Of a DNA stretch of 64,000 nucleotides, positions 33,487-44,558 are shown piece by piece (the stretch's first letter is position 1; every line of letters starts with the position of its first letter). Under the pieces are notes generated by a model. The model was not told the DNA's origin, ran no database searches, and saw only the letters and a program-made list of their open reading frames with translations. The translations under genes and the position numbers were made by a program. The DNA comes from Karstenula rhodostoma CBS 690.94 (taxonomy: Eukaryota > Ascomycota > Dothideomycetes > Pleosporales > Didymosphaeriaceae). The stretch is from contig MU001498.1 of the NCBI GenBank assembly GCA_010093485.1, positions 1,169,697 to 1,233,696 on the forward strand. Direction: 5' to 3'.

Positions 33487-35298
33487 ATGGACCTACTATA
33501 CGGAAACGAACCTTCACTCGCGTATGAGGATCCTCCGCCTTATTCGCCAGTGCGTGGAGCTCGCGAGGGAAGCAAAGGATTGTGGGATGAAAAGGAAAAC
33601 GATGGGATTGTGGTGCGCATTGCTCGGACCTGGACGAGAACCGCGACCATACATGAAGGCCCGAAGAAACTTGCGCGAAGCACGTCGGATTTCCTCCAGC
33701 AACGTACATGGCCGACCATTAGGGATACGATGACGCATGTCGCGCCAATTATTTCTTCTGCGCCGCAAACGACATGGAGTTTCATCCAGGACCACGTTTG
33801 GCAGTCTCTGTGTGATTATCCGCTCAAAGCAACGCAGTTCTGGGGTCTGCTGTTGCTCATGTTGGGTATCGGTCCCTTCGTAATATACGGAATGATGAAC
33901 CGAGGCTGGACCAATATATTTTACTACGGTGCTTTTGCCGCAAAGATCTTGGGATGCGGTGACGCGTTGGATGTACCACAGAACTCCACTGTGGTGGGAG
34001 TCGAGGCATTGTTCGTCCTGGACTGGACATTCGGCCAATTCTCCTTCTCGCGAGTGAAGACGATTGATGTGGCGTGGGACATCCTTGTTGGACGTGGCGT
34101 CCAAATGATATTTTGGGCTATATCATATCGGGTTTTCTCAGACGCGCTGCTCCGCTTGATGGAGCGACATCCCGCGTCTTTTGAGACCTTCAAGAGTATC
34201 AGCCTCGAAGGCCCCGGTCTTGGCTCTTCCTGGATTCTACTCAAGCAGCTGTTTCGCAACCGAGGTGCACGCACTTGGTTCTTGTTCTTCTACATGCTCC
34301 TGGCTTCGTTCTATGTTCTCAGTATCCCTCCACTTCTTGGAGCCATGTCGGGATATGACAGCACGGCGATTGCCTGGGTCGCCATTGGTAATGACAACAC
34401 TATCGTCCCTTCTTCCCAGATCAAGGCGAGCTACGTTGTATACGGCGCCGGGAACCAGACATTCGACCAACCCATGTGCGACACCAAGACCCAGGAGCTA
34501 CGCGACTTCTGGTACCACGAGATGGACATGCAGCATTACTGCGACTGCAAACTACCCAACGGAACTGTTCTACCTTTTCAGCAATGGCAGTACAAGTACT
34601 CATCTTCCTACAATGAACAACCGCAAAACACGCCCTACCAGTTTGAAGATTGCAAAATCAATTTCGAGGGTCAGAACGGCACCTACCAATCTACCCGGGG
34701 ACAGGAATACGACTATCCGCGCGCAAAGGAGTGGGGCGAATACGCCTGCAACTATTCCTTTCCCGTTACCCTCGAAAACGGCAAGACGTACTCCGTCTAC
34801 GACATCAACTACTCGGCAGACGGCTACTGCTTTGAAAACAAAACCTACACATTCATGGATCTCGTACAAACGACGCGTTGTCTGCCTGACACGGCGAATC
34901 CGAGCTACCAGTGGGGCTTCTCCTCCGCGATGATAGGGGTGTGCTTCATTATGAACCTAGTGTGGTGTCTTTCGATGTGGGTTGTCTGGCAGGATGCACT
35001 GAGGGCAAAGTTAGTGAGGAGTGGGTACCGTATGTCGCCGTTGCGGGCGGCTTTTGTACTGACAGAGGCGGCGCGACGGAGGACCGGTGTCGGGGTCGAG
35101 GGCTTGGTGCTAAGGGACAGAACGCTTTTGAGGAGGGAATTAAGGCGTGGTAACGAAAGGGAAGAAGCAGTAGTTAATAGTGACATGTTTAAAGAGGGTA
35201 GCAGGGAGGATGAGGTAGAGTATGGAAAGGGGAATACGGTAATTATTAAGAGACGACCTGTGAGGAGTCAAAGCAGGGATACTAATGAACTAGTGTGA
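33487..35298 (+). CDS. Fungal multi-pass membrane protein of unknown function
   Basis: Single exon, 603 aa. Hydrophobic segments lie near residues 118-140 (FWGLLLLMLGIGPFVIYGMM), 205-225, 263-285 (TWFLFFYMLLASFYVLSIPP) and 476-500 (WGFSSAMIGVCFIMNLVWCL). Between the third and last of these is a Cys-rich loop (about 300-470) with several N-glycosylation sites (NQT, NGT, NYS, NKT), so this loop is probably outside the cell or in the lumen. The N-terminus has a PPPYSP motif, and the C-terminus is a basic cytosolic tail. I do not recognise a characterised family; similar proteins occur as hypothetical proteins in filamentous fungi. The last 150 bp have purine-rich, AT-leaning codons, the first sign of the shift towards the AT-rich block. 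No function is proposed. Confidence 0.75.
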   Translation: MDLLYGNEPSLAYEDPPPYSPVRGAREGSKGLWDEKENDGIVVRIARTWTRTATIHEGPKKLARSTSDFLQQRTWPTIRDTMTHVAPIISSAPQTTWSFIQDHVWQSLCDYPLKATQFWGLLLLMLGIGPFVIYGMMNRGWTNIFYYGAFAAKILGCGDALDVPQNSTVVGVEALFVLDWTFGQFSFSRVKTIDVAWDILVGRGVQMIFWAISYRVFSDALLRLMERHPASFETFKSISLEGPGLGSSWILLKQLFRNRGARTWFLFFYMLLASFYVLSIPPLLGAMSGYDSTAIAWVAIGNDNTIVPSSQIKASYVVYGAGNQTFDQPMCDTKTQELRDFWYHEMDMQHYCDCKLPNGTVLPFQQWQYKYSSSYNEQPQNTPYQFEDCKINFEGQNGTYQSTRGQEYDYPRAKEWGEYACNYSFPVTLENGKTYSVYDINYSADGYCFENKTYTFMDLVQTTRCLPDTANPSYQWGFSSAMIGVCFIMNLVWCLSMWVVWQDALRAKLVRSGYRMSPLRAAFVLTEAARRRTGVGVEGLVLRDRTLLRRELRRGNEREEAVVNSDMFKEGSREDEVEYGKGNTVIIKRRPVRSQSRDTNELV

Positions 35299-35543
35299 AA
35301 TAGAATATTATATGTTTATAAATCATTCTTTGTTATATCTATACTAATCTAGCCTTTAGCTCTAAATAAAAGTATTTTAATATAACAGATCTATAGAATG
35401 ATATTTATTCTTAGGTTAGCGCTCTAAGGGACCCACTTGTATGAATCTGGTATTGATAACTACGTGTTGTGGATAGAACACCGCTAGACCAAGTTCGAAG
35501 AAGATAAAGCGTTCTCATTACTGTCCATATACCGCCTATCTGC

Positions 35544-36267
35544 ATGCAGGACCACTCACTCACCCGCCACACAATTTACAAGCCATCGTCAAAGGCAGAC
35601 ACCCCCAAGCTGCCCGTTATGCTCTAGGGAAACGGCGGCTGCTCCGCCGACACGACAGGTCAAGTGCCGTTCCTCCTCCACCTCGCCTCCCACGGCGTTC
35701 TCATCATCGCCAGCGGCACACCCAAAGGCTCAGGCCAAACGGCTTCAGCGGCGATGAAGGAGAGTACCAATTGGATCACGAAGCAGGCAGGCAAAGGCTC
35801 GTACGTCAACGTCGACGCCAGCCGCATCGTGGCGTCTGGCTGGTCCTGCGGCGGCTTCGAAGCCTTCGAACAGATCTGGGACGAAGCCTCGGCATCTGGA
35901 GCTCAGGCGATCGAAAACAAGACCGGTTCAGTCAACTTCAAGAAGCCCGTCATCTTCTTTGCAGGTGTTCCCAGCGACGGTGCCTCTGGCGGTGTAAGTC
36001 GGAACAATGTCAATTTCGAGGTTGTGTAACCCTGTTGACGAGACGTAGGCCGAGCGCGACTACAAAGCTATGCCCGCGGGCATTACAAATTGGAGGGGCC
36101 AGCTGCCCGTCGGCCATGGTGGAACGTACACTGAGCGCAACGGAGGCAGGTTTGGCATTATCGGCGCCAAATGGGTACAGTGGATTATGCGTAGTAACAC
36201 GACAGCATCACACCCGTTTCGTAGAACAGACCAACTCTCAAATTATAGTACAAGCAGCGAAATGTAA
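35544..36267 (+). pseudogene. Alpha/beta hydrolase with an in-frame TAG
   Basis: Two exons, 35544-35993 and 36049-36267, with a good 55 nt intron (GTAAGT to CGTAG). The translation has a chlorophyllase/LpqC-like hydrolase fold: LPVML, GNGGCSADTTGQVPFLLHLA, VASGWSCGGFEA (nucleophile Ser in GxSxG), FFAGVPSDGASGG, then LPVGHGGTY with the catalytic His. A TAG at 35625-35627 interrupts the frame between LPVML and GNGG, where relatives have Trp (TGG). TGG-to-TAG is the change RIP makes (CpA to TpA on the other strand). There is no signal-peptide exon upstream and the C-terminus is short. The gene lies about 1 kb from the RIP-degraded block. Readthrough or an alternative start at 35664 is possible but would lose the first strand. 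Confidence 0.75.
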
Positions 36268-36399
36268 TATTTAGCTCTTCGTCTTCATCCATGTTTGTTT
36301 GATTTTAGTTCTTTAGTAGTCCGTCGTGAGCCTCATCAAATAGAAGCTCAAACCACGCCATGCTCACTTTGCCCGATAACATGATGTAGCTAAGCCTTT

Positions 36400-36421
36400 T
36401 TTTTTTTTTTTTTTTTTTTTT
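36400..36421 (+). repeat. Poly(T) tract
   Basis: A run of about 22 T. It could be the reversed poly(A) tail of a retroposon or simple slippage. The flanking sequence does not match the poly(A) elements further right, so I do not assign it to one. Confidence 0.7.
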
Positions 36422-36898
36422 GGCTGAGAAATAATAACACCGGTCCATATGCATCTCTGGCCCAATTTCTAGGCCTTCCTCCCTTGCTATCAGGAGCGAG
36501 CTTGCAATTCTCGTCCCCCTCTGTCCCTGTCCACAAATCTGACCCCTCCAGAATTACACTGAGAGGCAACTCGAATGTTTTCAGTTCCTGAAACGCATGG
36601 GACACTCTACAAAGAAATCCCAGTCCGCTTTCCTTGCATGGTTGTATTTCGGTCTAGGAAATGTAATGCCACGCGTCGGAGCACACTCAGTGACTCACTT
36701 TGTCAAGTGGTAGCCTAAGACTATTAGCCAGGAAACAACAGAGTGAGACGAAAGATGATCATTGCGTATGAACCGTGTACGTATCCTCAAGTCCTGGGCC
36801 TCACGATAAAGAATCCCTCACCTATAGCCATACACAGCTTCTTTATTCATTCACAATCCAATCCAGACCTCCAACATCGGCACACGAACTCCTAGAGA

Positions 36899-37370
36899 TT
36901 AAAATGGTGCTGCGCCAGCCGCCGGCAGTGGCGGCGGCGGATAGGGGCCGGCATAACCACCCTGCTGTGGCGACGCGTGGGGCGGCTACATAGGGTACTG
37001 CGGCTACCGCGGGTCGGTCTGCCAGGGCTGGTATGGCTGTGGTGCCATCGGTGGAGGGCCGGCAGGATTACCTGGCGGCGGCTGCGCATACCCACTCGGA
37101 TAAGGGTAGTATCCGGACCATACGCCTAGGGGAGGATAACCTTGTGATAGGCCAAATGCCGGAGGTTGTAGCTGCTACTGTGTATGTGGCTGCTCAGCGG
37201 ATAGTACGGCGGTATCAGGTGACCTAGGGCCTAGTAAAATAGCACTATGGGTTAAAGGAGTGACTTGTTCGTGTGAGATACCAACGTGACCCGATCCGAC
37301 ATGTGCCGCTGTATAGGCTAGAGGTTTAGTAGCTAAATTAAATACGTCTTAGCCTAGTGCTTAAGTTACT
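36899..37370 (-). pseudogene. Decayed proline/tyrosine-rich protein gene with RIP-type stops
   Basis: On the minus strand a coherent protein-like frame runs AYTAAHVGSGHVGISHEQVT, GPRSPDTAVLSAEQPHTQ, stop, QLQPPAFGLSQGYPPLGVWS, GYYPYPSGYAQPPPGNPAGP and PMAPQPYQPWQT. A one-base shift then gives PR, stop, PQYPM, stop, PPHASPQQGGYAGPYPPPP, ending at TAA (36899-36901). The first stop fits CAG to TAG. The other two (37004-37006 and 36986-36988) fit TGG to TAG. All are the transitions expected of RIP. Coding quality fades upstream of about 37370 into AT-rich DNA. I do not recognise the protein. It may be a host gene tail or a gene piece carried by a transposon. Confidence 0.6.
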
Positions 37371-37448
37371 TTTTACTAGTTTATATCCTTATAGAACTAG
37401 GTACTATATTAGTACACCTGTACTATATAAGTATAATATTATATTCAT

Positions 37449-37556
37449 CACGAAAAGTTTTCACCTCGCTGGTGCGTATAGGCGGCCAGCGCAGTCCTGC
37501 GCAGGCCTGCGTACAATTGCGCGCCCTAGGCGCCTAGTGCGCACTAGCTAGCCCTA
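37449..37556. repeat. GC-rich island of stacked palindromes at the isochore edge
   Basis: About 100 bp of normal GC content inside AT-rich DNA. It contains the perfect palindromes CGCAGGCCTGCG (37500-37511), CTAGGCGCCTAG (37526-37537) and CTAGTGCGCACTAG (37534-37547), the last two sharing four bases. The origin is unknown. It could be the end of a transposon that escaped mutation. Confidence 0.7.
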
Positions 37557-37624
37557 TATTTTTGTTTATATATATATATAGATCTATAGCCTATATATAT
37601 TTATATAGCCTAAATATTTTAAAT

Positions 37625-37790
37625 AGCTTAGTACTATACCCTTTTTAGTTAGCCTATATATAGATACTAGATAAGCCTTAGCTACTTTTTTAGTCCCCCT
37701 TTATTTATATATTAGTAAAGTATAATATACCTTTTTATCCCTTCTACTTTATTAAGTTATTCTACCTTATAGTAAATCTCTATAATATAT
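37625..37790 (-). repeat. Short dispersed repeat, inverted copy
   Basis: The reverse complement matches 43863-44020 over about 165 bp, including AAAGGGGGACTAAAAAAGT and GGCTAACTAAAAAGGGTAT. It is a RIP-mutated copy of the family whose cleaner fragment lies at 13756-13862. Confidence 0.85.
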
Positions 37791-39084
37791 AGTCTATATA
37801 TATTTATATAGATTAATAATATATTAGTAAGTAGTTTAGTAAATAATAAATATTATAAATTTATAAATTTAAAATTTTAAAGGCCTTTTATTTTATTTTT
37901 ATATATATAAAGTTACTATTATAACTATTTAATAGAAAGAAAATATCTAGAAATACTATATAGTTATATTAAAAAGCTTTAAAGAAAATTACTATTTATA
38001 ATAAAAAAGAAAAAAGAGTATTTAAAATATATTACTAATTTATATAAACTAAATTAGTATATTTATAATAAACCCTTATTACCTATAAAGATAAAAGAGA
38101 ATATATATAATAACTATATAAGAATTATAGTATAAAAAGAAAAAAAATTTAAAAAAATATAATTAGTAGGGCTAAATAGACTAGATCTATCTAATTATAC
38201 TAAAGAGGTATTTTATCTAATATTATACTACTATTAAAATAGTACTAAATTATTTACTAAACTCTAAAAAGTAGTATTTTTTTTTAAAACTTAATTAATA
38301 AAAATCTATTACTACTATAAACTTTATTCTTTATATATAAATATTTTAAAATATAATTAATAAATAAAAGTATTAGTTTTAATATCTAGTCTAATACTTA
38401 TATATAAGTCTAGTACTAGATAAATTAAAATAGTATATTCTAATAAAAATTAATTATTTAAATAAATTAGTAAATATACTAGATATTATATTTTATAATA
38501 GTAATATACTTAGTATAGATATAAACTAGTAGTATACCTAAATTTAATTAATAAATATAATAGAACCTAATATTAGAACTAGTATTTATATTTAAAAAAA
38601 TAAACTAGAAAGGTCTTAGAAGCTTTTTAAAAAGTTATAATAGTACTAAGCTAGAAATATATACTATAAACTAGATTTTTATTAATAGTTTTAGAAAGAG
38701 TATAGTAGATAAAATAAAAAATATTATAATTAATAATTATCTTTTTTATTAGATACTAGAATAGTAGATTAGAAATAAGTAGATTAGTATTTTTCTAAAA
38801 CTAATAGATTTTATAAAAAGCTATAGCTAAAGAATATTAGTTTAATACTAGTTTAATACTAATACTATACTTACTATTAAGTTTATAGTAATAAGGCTTT
38901 TTAATACTACTAGTAGTTAAAGTAGATTACTAAGTTTTAATAAGTAAACTAGAAATAGTAATTTTAAAATACCTTACTAATTTATATAAAACTCTATTAG
39001 TATATTTATAATAAACTTTATATTTTTAATAACTAATTTTTTTTTTTTTTTTTTTATATAAAGTTATTATTATAACTATCTAGT

Positions 39085-40157
39085 AGATTTTATAATATAT
39101 ATAATTAGATATATCTAGATTACTAATAGACTTACTACTAGTATATACTATATTATATTTATTATTAAGAATTAATTACTTATTATTATTAGTTATTTTA
39201 ATAGAGATATAGTGTAGATTTTTTTTTATAAAAGCTAGCCTTTATATATAGTATTATAAGTTACTTACTACTAGTAGGTAACCTCTCTTTTATATTTTTT
39301 TTTAAATTATAATATTATTAATATTTTATAATATTTTTAATATTTTATAACTTCTTTATAATTATATATTAGGTATTAGTAAATAAGAAGTATACTACTC
39401 TACTAGTATTATATAGTATTATAGTATTATAGTATTACTATATTATATAATATATATAGATAGGTTACTACTTAGTTAATTAAGTCTAATACTATAGATA
39501 TCCTTCTTTTTCTTTTATTATAAATAGTACTATCCTTTAGAGCTATTTAATAGAATTATATAGTACCTCTAGATATTTCCTTATTACTAAATAGTTATAA
39601 TAGTAACTTTATATAAAAAAAAAAAAAAAAAAAAACTATTTAGTAATAAGGAAATATTTAGAAATACTATATAGTTCTATTAAATAGCTCTAAAGAATAA
39701 TATTATTTATAATAAAAGAGAAAAAAGGGTGCCTATAATACTAGACTTAATTAACTAAGTATTAATCTACTTATATATATTATATAATATAGTAAGACTA
39801 TAATACTATAATATTATAATATTATATAATACTAATAGAATAATATACTCCTTATTTACTAATACCTAATATATAATTATAGAAAAATCGCGAAATATTA
39901 AAGATATTATAAAATATTAATAATATTATAATTTAAAAAAAATTATAAAAAAGAAATTATCTACTAGTAGTAAATAACTTATAGTATTATATATAAAGGC
40001 TAGCTTTTATAAAAAAAGATCTATACTATATCCTACTATATTAAAATAGCTAATAATAATAAATAACTAATTCTTAGTAATAAAAATAATATAGTATATA
40101 CTAGTAGTAAGTCTATTAGTAATCTAAATATATTAAACTATATATATTATAAAATCT
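39085..40157. repeat. 1.07 kb inverted repeat (palindrome)
   Basis: The left arm (39085-39594) and right arm (39636-40157) are reverse complements with scattered A/T mismatches, separated by a 41-nt A-rich spacer. Landmarks pair in order: CCTTATTACTAAATAG with CTATTTAGTAATAAGG next to the spacer, AAGCTAGCCTTTATATATAG with its inverse, and AGACTTACTACTAG near the outer ends. The inner part of each arm resembles the 3' portion of the poly(A) retroposons at 42629 and 52419. It could have formed by head-to-head insertion of two such elements or by a fold-back duplication. Confidence 0.8.
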
Positions 40158-40298
40158 AATATATTATCTAGTAAGTTAATCTCTATTAGTATAATAATTA
40201 ATCTAATATATAAATACTATAAGTTATAACTATAAACTATATAATTATAGAATTTATTAGTAAGTTTCTTATATATATATATATATATATAGTATTAC

Positions 40299-40506
40299 TA
40301 TTAAGAATATAAATAATACTTAGTAATATTAAAATTTATAGAGCTTTAATTAGCTATAATAAGGGGTACCTTAACTTAAGTACTAAATTAATTTAGAATA
40401 AGTATAGTATATAACTAGTTTTTCTAGTAATCTTTTTTTATATAGTAATCTAATTAATTTACTCTCTAAATAAAAGGGATATTTAAATTTTTTTTTCTTT
40501 ATTATA
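40299..40506 (+). repeat. 5' LTR of the outer Copia element
   Basis: About 208 bp matching the LTR at 55849-56055 and the reverse of the inner element's two LTRs. It is heavily RIP-mutated. The A of its initial TA stands where the G of TG is expected. Confidence 0.8.
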
Positions 40507-41639
40507 ATTATAAGTTTAATATTTAGAATATAGAATAATTCTCTTTATATACTTTATTACTTAAATATATCCTTTTAGGTATTTCTATTATACTAAAAGC
40601 CTTTATTTAATAAAACTATAAATAATTTAATTATTCTAGTTACTTAAACCTAGTTTATTAATTAAATAAGCTAATTTTATTAGTTTATAAACTTATATTT
40701 TTAAGTAAACTCTAAAGATATCTAGTCTAATATTAATTTAGATAGTTTAATAGTCCCCTTAATTAAGGATAATTACCCTATTTAACTAGTTATTCTAGAG
40801 GAACTATACTAACTAGTTATTTTAAATAACCTTAAAGATTATAAATAGGAATTTAAATTATATAAAAAGAATAAAGAAAGCTATATTTTAAGAATTATAA
40901 AATATTATATTATAGTTTCTAACTAGTAGATATATTATTCTAAGCTATAAAATCTCTAGAACTAGATTTATACTATTATCTTCTAAAATCTCCTTACTCT
41001 AATAATAATTAATATAATTAAAGATAATAAGTCTATCTTATAATATTTACTTTATATATTAAAGAATAATTTATTATCTACTAATAGAGTAACTAAGAAT
41101 TTTATTTTATTATAATATTATATTTATCTTAATAAAATAAAGAGTAAATAGTAGAATCTAGAAATTTAGTTTAAAAAATAGTAGCTTCTCTATTATAAAG
41201 TAATTATATATTTAATTAAAGAAACTAAAGAAGTATTTATAACTTATAATTTTTTTAAAGCCTTAGGTAAGAAAATTACCCCTAAGTAGTCCTACTTAAT
41301 TAAGTAGTAAATCCTACTTAATAAGATACTAAAAAAGCTTATAATAATACTTTTTAAGATTAGAAAGATATTTTTAATATTAATCTAGAAATAATTATTC
41401 TATCCTAATTATAAAAGGACTAGTATTTATATAATATTTAGTAATTAGACTCTTAAATCTAATAGGGAATTATTTAATAATATATAGAATAATAATTATT
41501 TTAGCTATTCCTATAAAAATATCTAATATAAATAGTAATTAATTAAATACTAATACTTATAAAGAGCTATTACTAGTACTTTAATTAATAAATCTTAAAT
41601 ATTTAATCTTTTTAATAAAGAGTATAATAAGATTTTAAG

Positions 41640-42164
41640 ATTAAACTCCCTAGAAAAAGTAACTTCGTATTTCACGGACACTAGACCTAACCTAAGCACT
41701 AAAATGGCGGTTTAGTAGTAGGGTAGAGGATAAGATTACCCTAATAAGGAGGTATTAAATTCTATTAAAGTTAGTCTATTAAATATAACTTTAAAAGTTT
41801 AAAAAAAATAAGGTATTATTTTAATTTATACTAGTTTTTATTAGGGGGCGAAAAAATTCCTAATTAAGTTAGAGATAACTTATAAATAAATATCTAAAAG
41901 GAAAAAATAAGAAAAGTTAATCTAAATAGACTAGAAACTATCTAATTAGAAATAGTTTAATTTCTAAATAGGCTAGTATAGTAAACTAGTCCTAAATAGA
42001 AATAAAACTAGGCCTAAATAGGAAAGAACTAGATCTAAATAGATAACTTAGTAAAAAGAATAATTATAGAGCTAGTAATAGAATTATATAGAATATCTAG
42101 ATATTTCCTTAATACTAGATAGCTCCTCCTAGGGGTTTATTTTTTAAAAAAAAAAAAAAAAAAA
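41640..42164 (+). mobile_element. 525 bp poly(A)-tailed retroposon
   Basis: Inserted in the gag region of the outer element. The target duplication GATTTTAAG occurs at 41631-41639 and 42165-42173; the second Copia element carries a single copy at the matching site (near 50240). The insert ends in about 20 A. Its last 90 bp before the tail resemble those of the 42629 and 52419 inserts (AGATATTTCCTTAATACTAG). A variable-length target duplication plus poly(A) is the hallmark of LINE-driven retroposition. It contains a little-mutated stretch at about 41660-41715. Confidence 0.78.
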
Positions 42165-42628
42165 GATTTTAAGCTATCTAAAACTTCTATAATAGTTAAA
42201 GCTATAAATAAAAATTAATAGTACTAATTAAAAAATAAATAATAAGAAGTAACTTATAATTAATTATTTTAGTAGTATTATAGTAGCTTTTATTAGTTTA
42301 ATTAACCTTTTAAATAAAGTTTCTAAAAATAGAATCTATAATATAATATAGAATTCTTACCTACTTTCTAAAAATATAATTCTAAATAATATAACTATTA
42401 TTTACCTTATTAATAATTAGAACCTTTTAGTTACTAGTTCTTTTAAGAAAGTAATTAGAAAAGACTAAGTTAAAATAAAAATATAAGCTTTACCTATTTT
42501 AGAAATAAAAAATTACTTAATTAAGAATATTCTTTATAGTAAAAATAAAAAATAATTAGAGAATCTACTACTTAAAAATATTAAGGTAGTTAAGAACTTT
42601 TATATAAATATTATTTTAAAAGTTTAAT

Positions 42629-42950
42629 TTTTTATAATATCCTTAATATTTTATAACTTTTCTATAATTATACGTTAGATATTAGTAATTAAGGAGTATA
42701 CTACCCTATTAGTATTATATAGTATTATAGTATTATAGTATTATAGTGTTACTATATTATATAATATATATAGATAGATTAATATTTAGTTAATTAAGTC
42801 TAGTACTATAGGCGCCCTTTTTTTTTTTTTATTATAAATAGTACTATTCTTTAGAGCTATTTAATAGAACTATATAGTACTTCTAGATTTTTTCTTATTA
42901 CTAGATAGTTATAATAGTAGTTTTATATTAAAAAAAAAAAAAAAAAAAAA
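42629..42950 (+). mobile_element. SINE-like poly(A) retroposon, longer copy
   Basis: About 320 bp ending in about 21 A, inserted in the outer Copia element. The inner element has continuous sequence at the matching place (near 49800). The flanks keep an imperfect duplication around AAGTTTAA/AGTTAAA. It carries the block TACTATAGGCGCCC followed by a T run, also found at 52495-52515. Confidence 0.72.
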
Positions 42951-43851
42951 GTTAAACTTAAGAAAGTTAGTATTTAGTATTTTAGTTTAGATAATACTTT
43001 AAGTATTAGAATAATTAAATAAAGTATTATAATAGTAAAATTATAATATAAGTATAACTTTATTTTTTTAGAATATAAGCCTATATACTTTTATTCTACT
43101 ATTATAAATATAATTTATTTATTTAAATTATTAAGAGAGAATATCTCCTATTTAAATAGTAAAGAACTATAGTATAAGTAATTAGAATATTTTAGAAAAA
43201 AGGTTTTATAAGTTCTAGTTTCTAGTATATATAGTATATTAATTAAAGGAATATAATAATAAAAATATAAGTACTATATAGTTATATATATAAATAAAGT
43301 AATTTTATACTAACTATATAAGTATTTACTATATCTATTATACTATATTATATATAACCTATTTAATATAGAATAAGGATAAATACTTAAATTCTAAATT
43401 CTTATAATAAAGAAAGAATTTAGTAGGAAGTTCTATAATTTTAATCTATAAGGAAAGATACTTTTAGAGATTTTATAATTAATAAAATACTTATTAACTT
43501 TTATAAAGAATAAGTACTAGCTCTAAATTATATAAATTTAATAAAATAATAATATAGTAATACTTTTATAGTAAGGGATATTATAATAAAAAAGAAAATA
43601 ATTAAAAAAGAAATTATAATTAATCCTTTACTATTTTATATATATAAAACTAATAGTTTAGTAGAGTAAACTAAAAAAGAGCTAATTAAATAAATAATAA
43701 AAATAAGATCTAATATAAATCTATTAATAAAACTATAACTAGAGATTATAAATATAATAGTCTAGTTATATAATATAAGTTTAAGTATAGTATATAATTT
43801 CTAATTACTAAATAAAATATTAAATAGCTAGTTTTAATAATATTTTTAGTA

Positions 43852-44025
43852 TATATATATTATAGAGATTTACTATAAGGTAGAGTAACTTAATAAAATA
43901 GGGGGGATAAAAAGGCGTATTATACTTTACTAATATATAAATAAAGGGGGACTAAAAAAGTGGCTAAAATACGCCTAGTATCTATATATAGGCTAACTAA
44001 AAAGGGTATAATACTAAGCTAATAC
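43852..44025 (+). repeat. 174 bp dispersed repeat inserted in the outer Copia element
   Basis: Flanked by an 11-bp duplication, TATTTTTAGTA, at 43841-43851 and 44026-44036. The inner Copia element has the site once (near 48885). It has no poly(A) tail and no clear terminal inverted repeats. Other copies are 37625-37790 (inverted) and the cleaner fragment 13756-13862. Class unknown. Confidence 0.8.
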
Positions 44026-44352
44026 TATTTTTAGTATTATAACTCTATAATTATATAATATATAATAGTAGATTTCTATCTAGACTAGAGTAGGATTTAT
44101 ACCTATAAATACTAAATATATTCTCTAATAAAGGATTATAAAGCTAGGTATAATAAAAAGGGATTTAAAATAAATTTAAAAGCCTATATTAGGTATTTAG
44201 TAGACTATTAAACTTTTAATATTTATAAAATATAGGTTTTTATATTTAATTAAGTAATTATAATTTAGAATATTATAATTAATAAGATAATCTTCTACTA
44301 GAAAGTATATAAAATTAAGTTTCTAAAAATAAAAACTCTAAAAATTATAAAA

Positions 44353-44558
44353 TATAGTAGAGAAAAGGAGCTCGAATATCCCTTTATTTAGGGAGTGAAT
44401 TAATTAGATTACTATATAAAAAAAGATTACTAGAAAGGCTAGTTATATATTATACTTATTCTAAATTAGTTTAGTACTTAGGTTAAGGTACCCCTTATTA
44501 TAGCTAATTAGAGCTCTATAAACCCTAATATTACTAAGTATTATTTATATTTTTAATA
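44353..44558 (-). repeat. 3' LTR of the inner Copia element
   Basis: 206 bp, beginning TATAGTAGAGAAAAGG and ending TTTTTAATA when read on the plus strand. It is more heavily converted to A/T than the other LTR. Confidence 0.83.

Noticed and set aside
41670..41700. CCTAACCTAAG as a telomere-like repeat
   Set aside because: Only one imperfect pair of units, inside a retroposon. It is not an array.
37625..44025. A 6.4 kb DNA transposon bounded by the inverted repeats at 37.6 and 43.9 kb
   Set aside because: The right copy has its own 11-bp target duplication inside the Copia element and a third copy sits at 13.8 kb. These are independent insertions of a short repeat and not two ends of one element.
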